Source of the DNA: Leucobacter viscericola
Lineage (GTDB): Bacteria; Actinomycetota; Actinomycetes; Actinomycetales; Microbacteriaceae
NCBI RefSeq assembly: GCF_011299575.1
Contig: NZ_CP049863.1
Span: 3,038,001 to 3,102,000 of the forward strand
DNA: 64,000 nucleotides
Direction: 5' to 3'
Positions 59,397-64,000 of this stretch are shown piece after piece. Numbering within the stretch: position 1 is the stretch's first letter; each line of letters begins with the position of its first letter. Made by a program: the position numbers and the translations under genes. The notes under the pieces are model-generated. The model was not told the origin of the DNA. It was given only the letters and a program-made list of their open reading frames with translations, and made no database searches.

Positions 59397-64000
<4,604 letters not shown>

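Overview
The window is a stretch of a high-GC actinobacterial chromosome. The 16S rRNA at the right end reads as Microbacteriaceae and, from memory of such sequences, looks closest to Leucobacter; no alignment was run. Agreeing signs are leaderless genes, GTG/TTG starts, LAXTG-type cell-wall sorting signals, a malate:quinone oxidoreductase and the tightly overlapping operons usual in this group. I see no transposase, integrase, phage module or CRISPR array.

Layout. 0-3.6 kb: end of a DNA polymerase I-like gene, an Orn/Lys/Arg-decarboxylase-fold PLP enzyme, a Cys-rich small protein, an SRAP (HMCES/YedK) protein and tRNA-Ser(CGA). 4.0-10.6 kb: a 1768-residue LAVTG-anchored surface protein followed by an ECF sigma factor fused to its own zinc-binding anti-sigma-like domain and a membrane helix. 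10.7-15.6 kb: agmatine deiminase, TetR and an NCS1 permease, divergent from an amidase across a palindrome-rich intergenic region. 15.6-22.3 kb: radA, mqo, a HAD phosphatase, a small conserved protein, argF and argH. 22.4-22.7 kb: a 19-bp tandem repeat array. 22.6-29.0 kb: GMC oxidoreductase, lipid kinase and AGPS-like flavoprotein, divergent from tetR-glpD. 29.1-36.6 kb: DUF2975 and XRE genes with a giant polytopic membrane protein, then a Tat-exported metallophosphoesterase operon. 36.6-41.9 kb: an ABC exporter, a nucleotidyltransferase, tyrS and an Lrp regulator.

42.1-51.5 kb is a catabolic island: amidohydrolase, MHS transporter, ThDP enzyme, D-2-hydroxyacid dehydrogenase, XRE-cupin regulator, ureohydrolase, NTF2-like protein and NCS1 permease. 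The best guess is uptake and breakdown of a guanidino or ureido compound. 51.7-57.4 kb repeats the surface-protein/sigma theme: a second fused ECF sigma/anti-sigma gene directly upstream of a second giant surface protein (LALTG). A group II PLP decarboxylase follows. 58.9-64.0 kb is an rRNA operon: promoter, leader, 16S, a tRNA-less spacer and most of 23S, cut by the window edge.

Two themes recur. Arginine, agmatine and guanidino chemistry is spread over at least five separate loci. The most unusual feature is the pair of self-contained, membrane-tethered sigma factors, each beside a giant wall-anchored protein, which suggests two paralogous systems that sense and control the cell surface.
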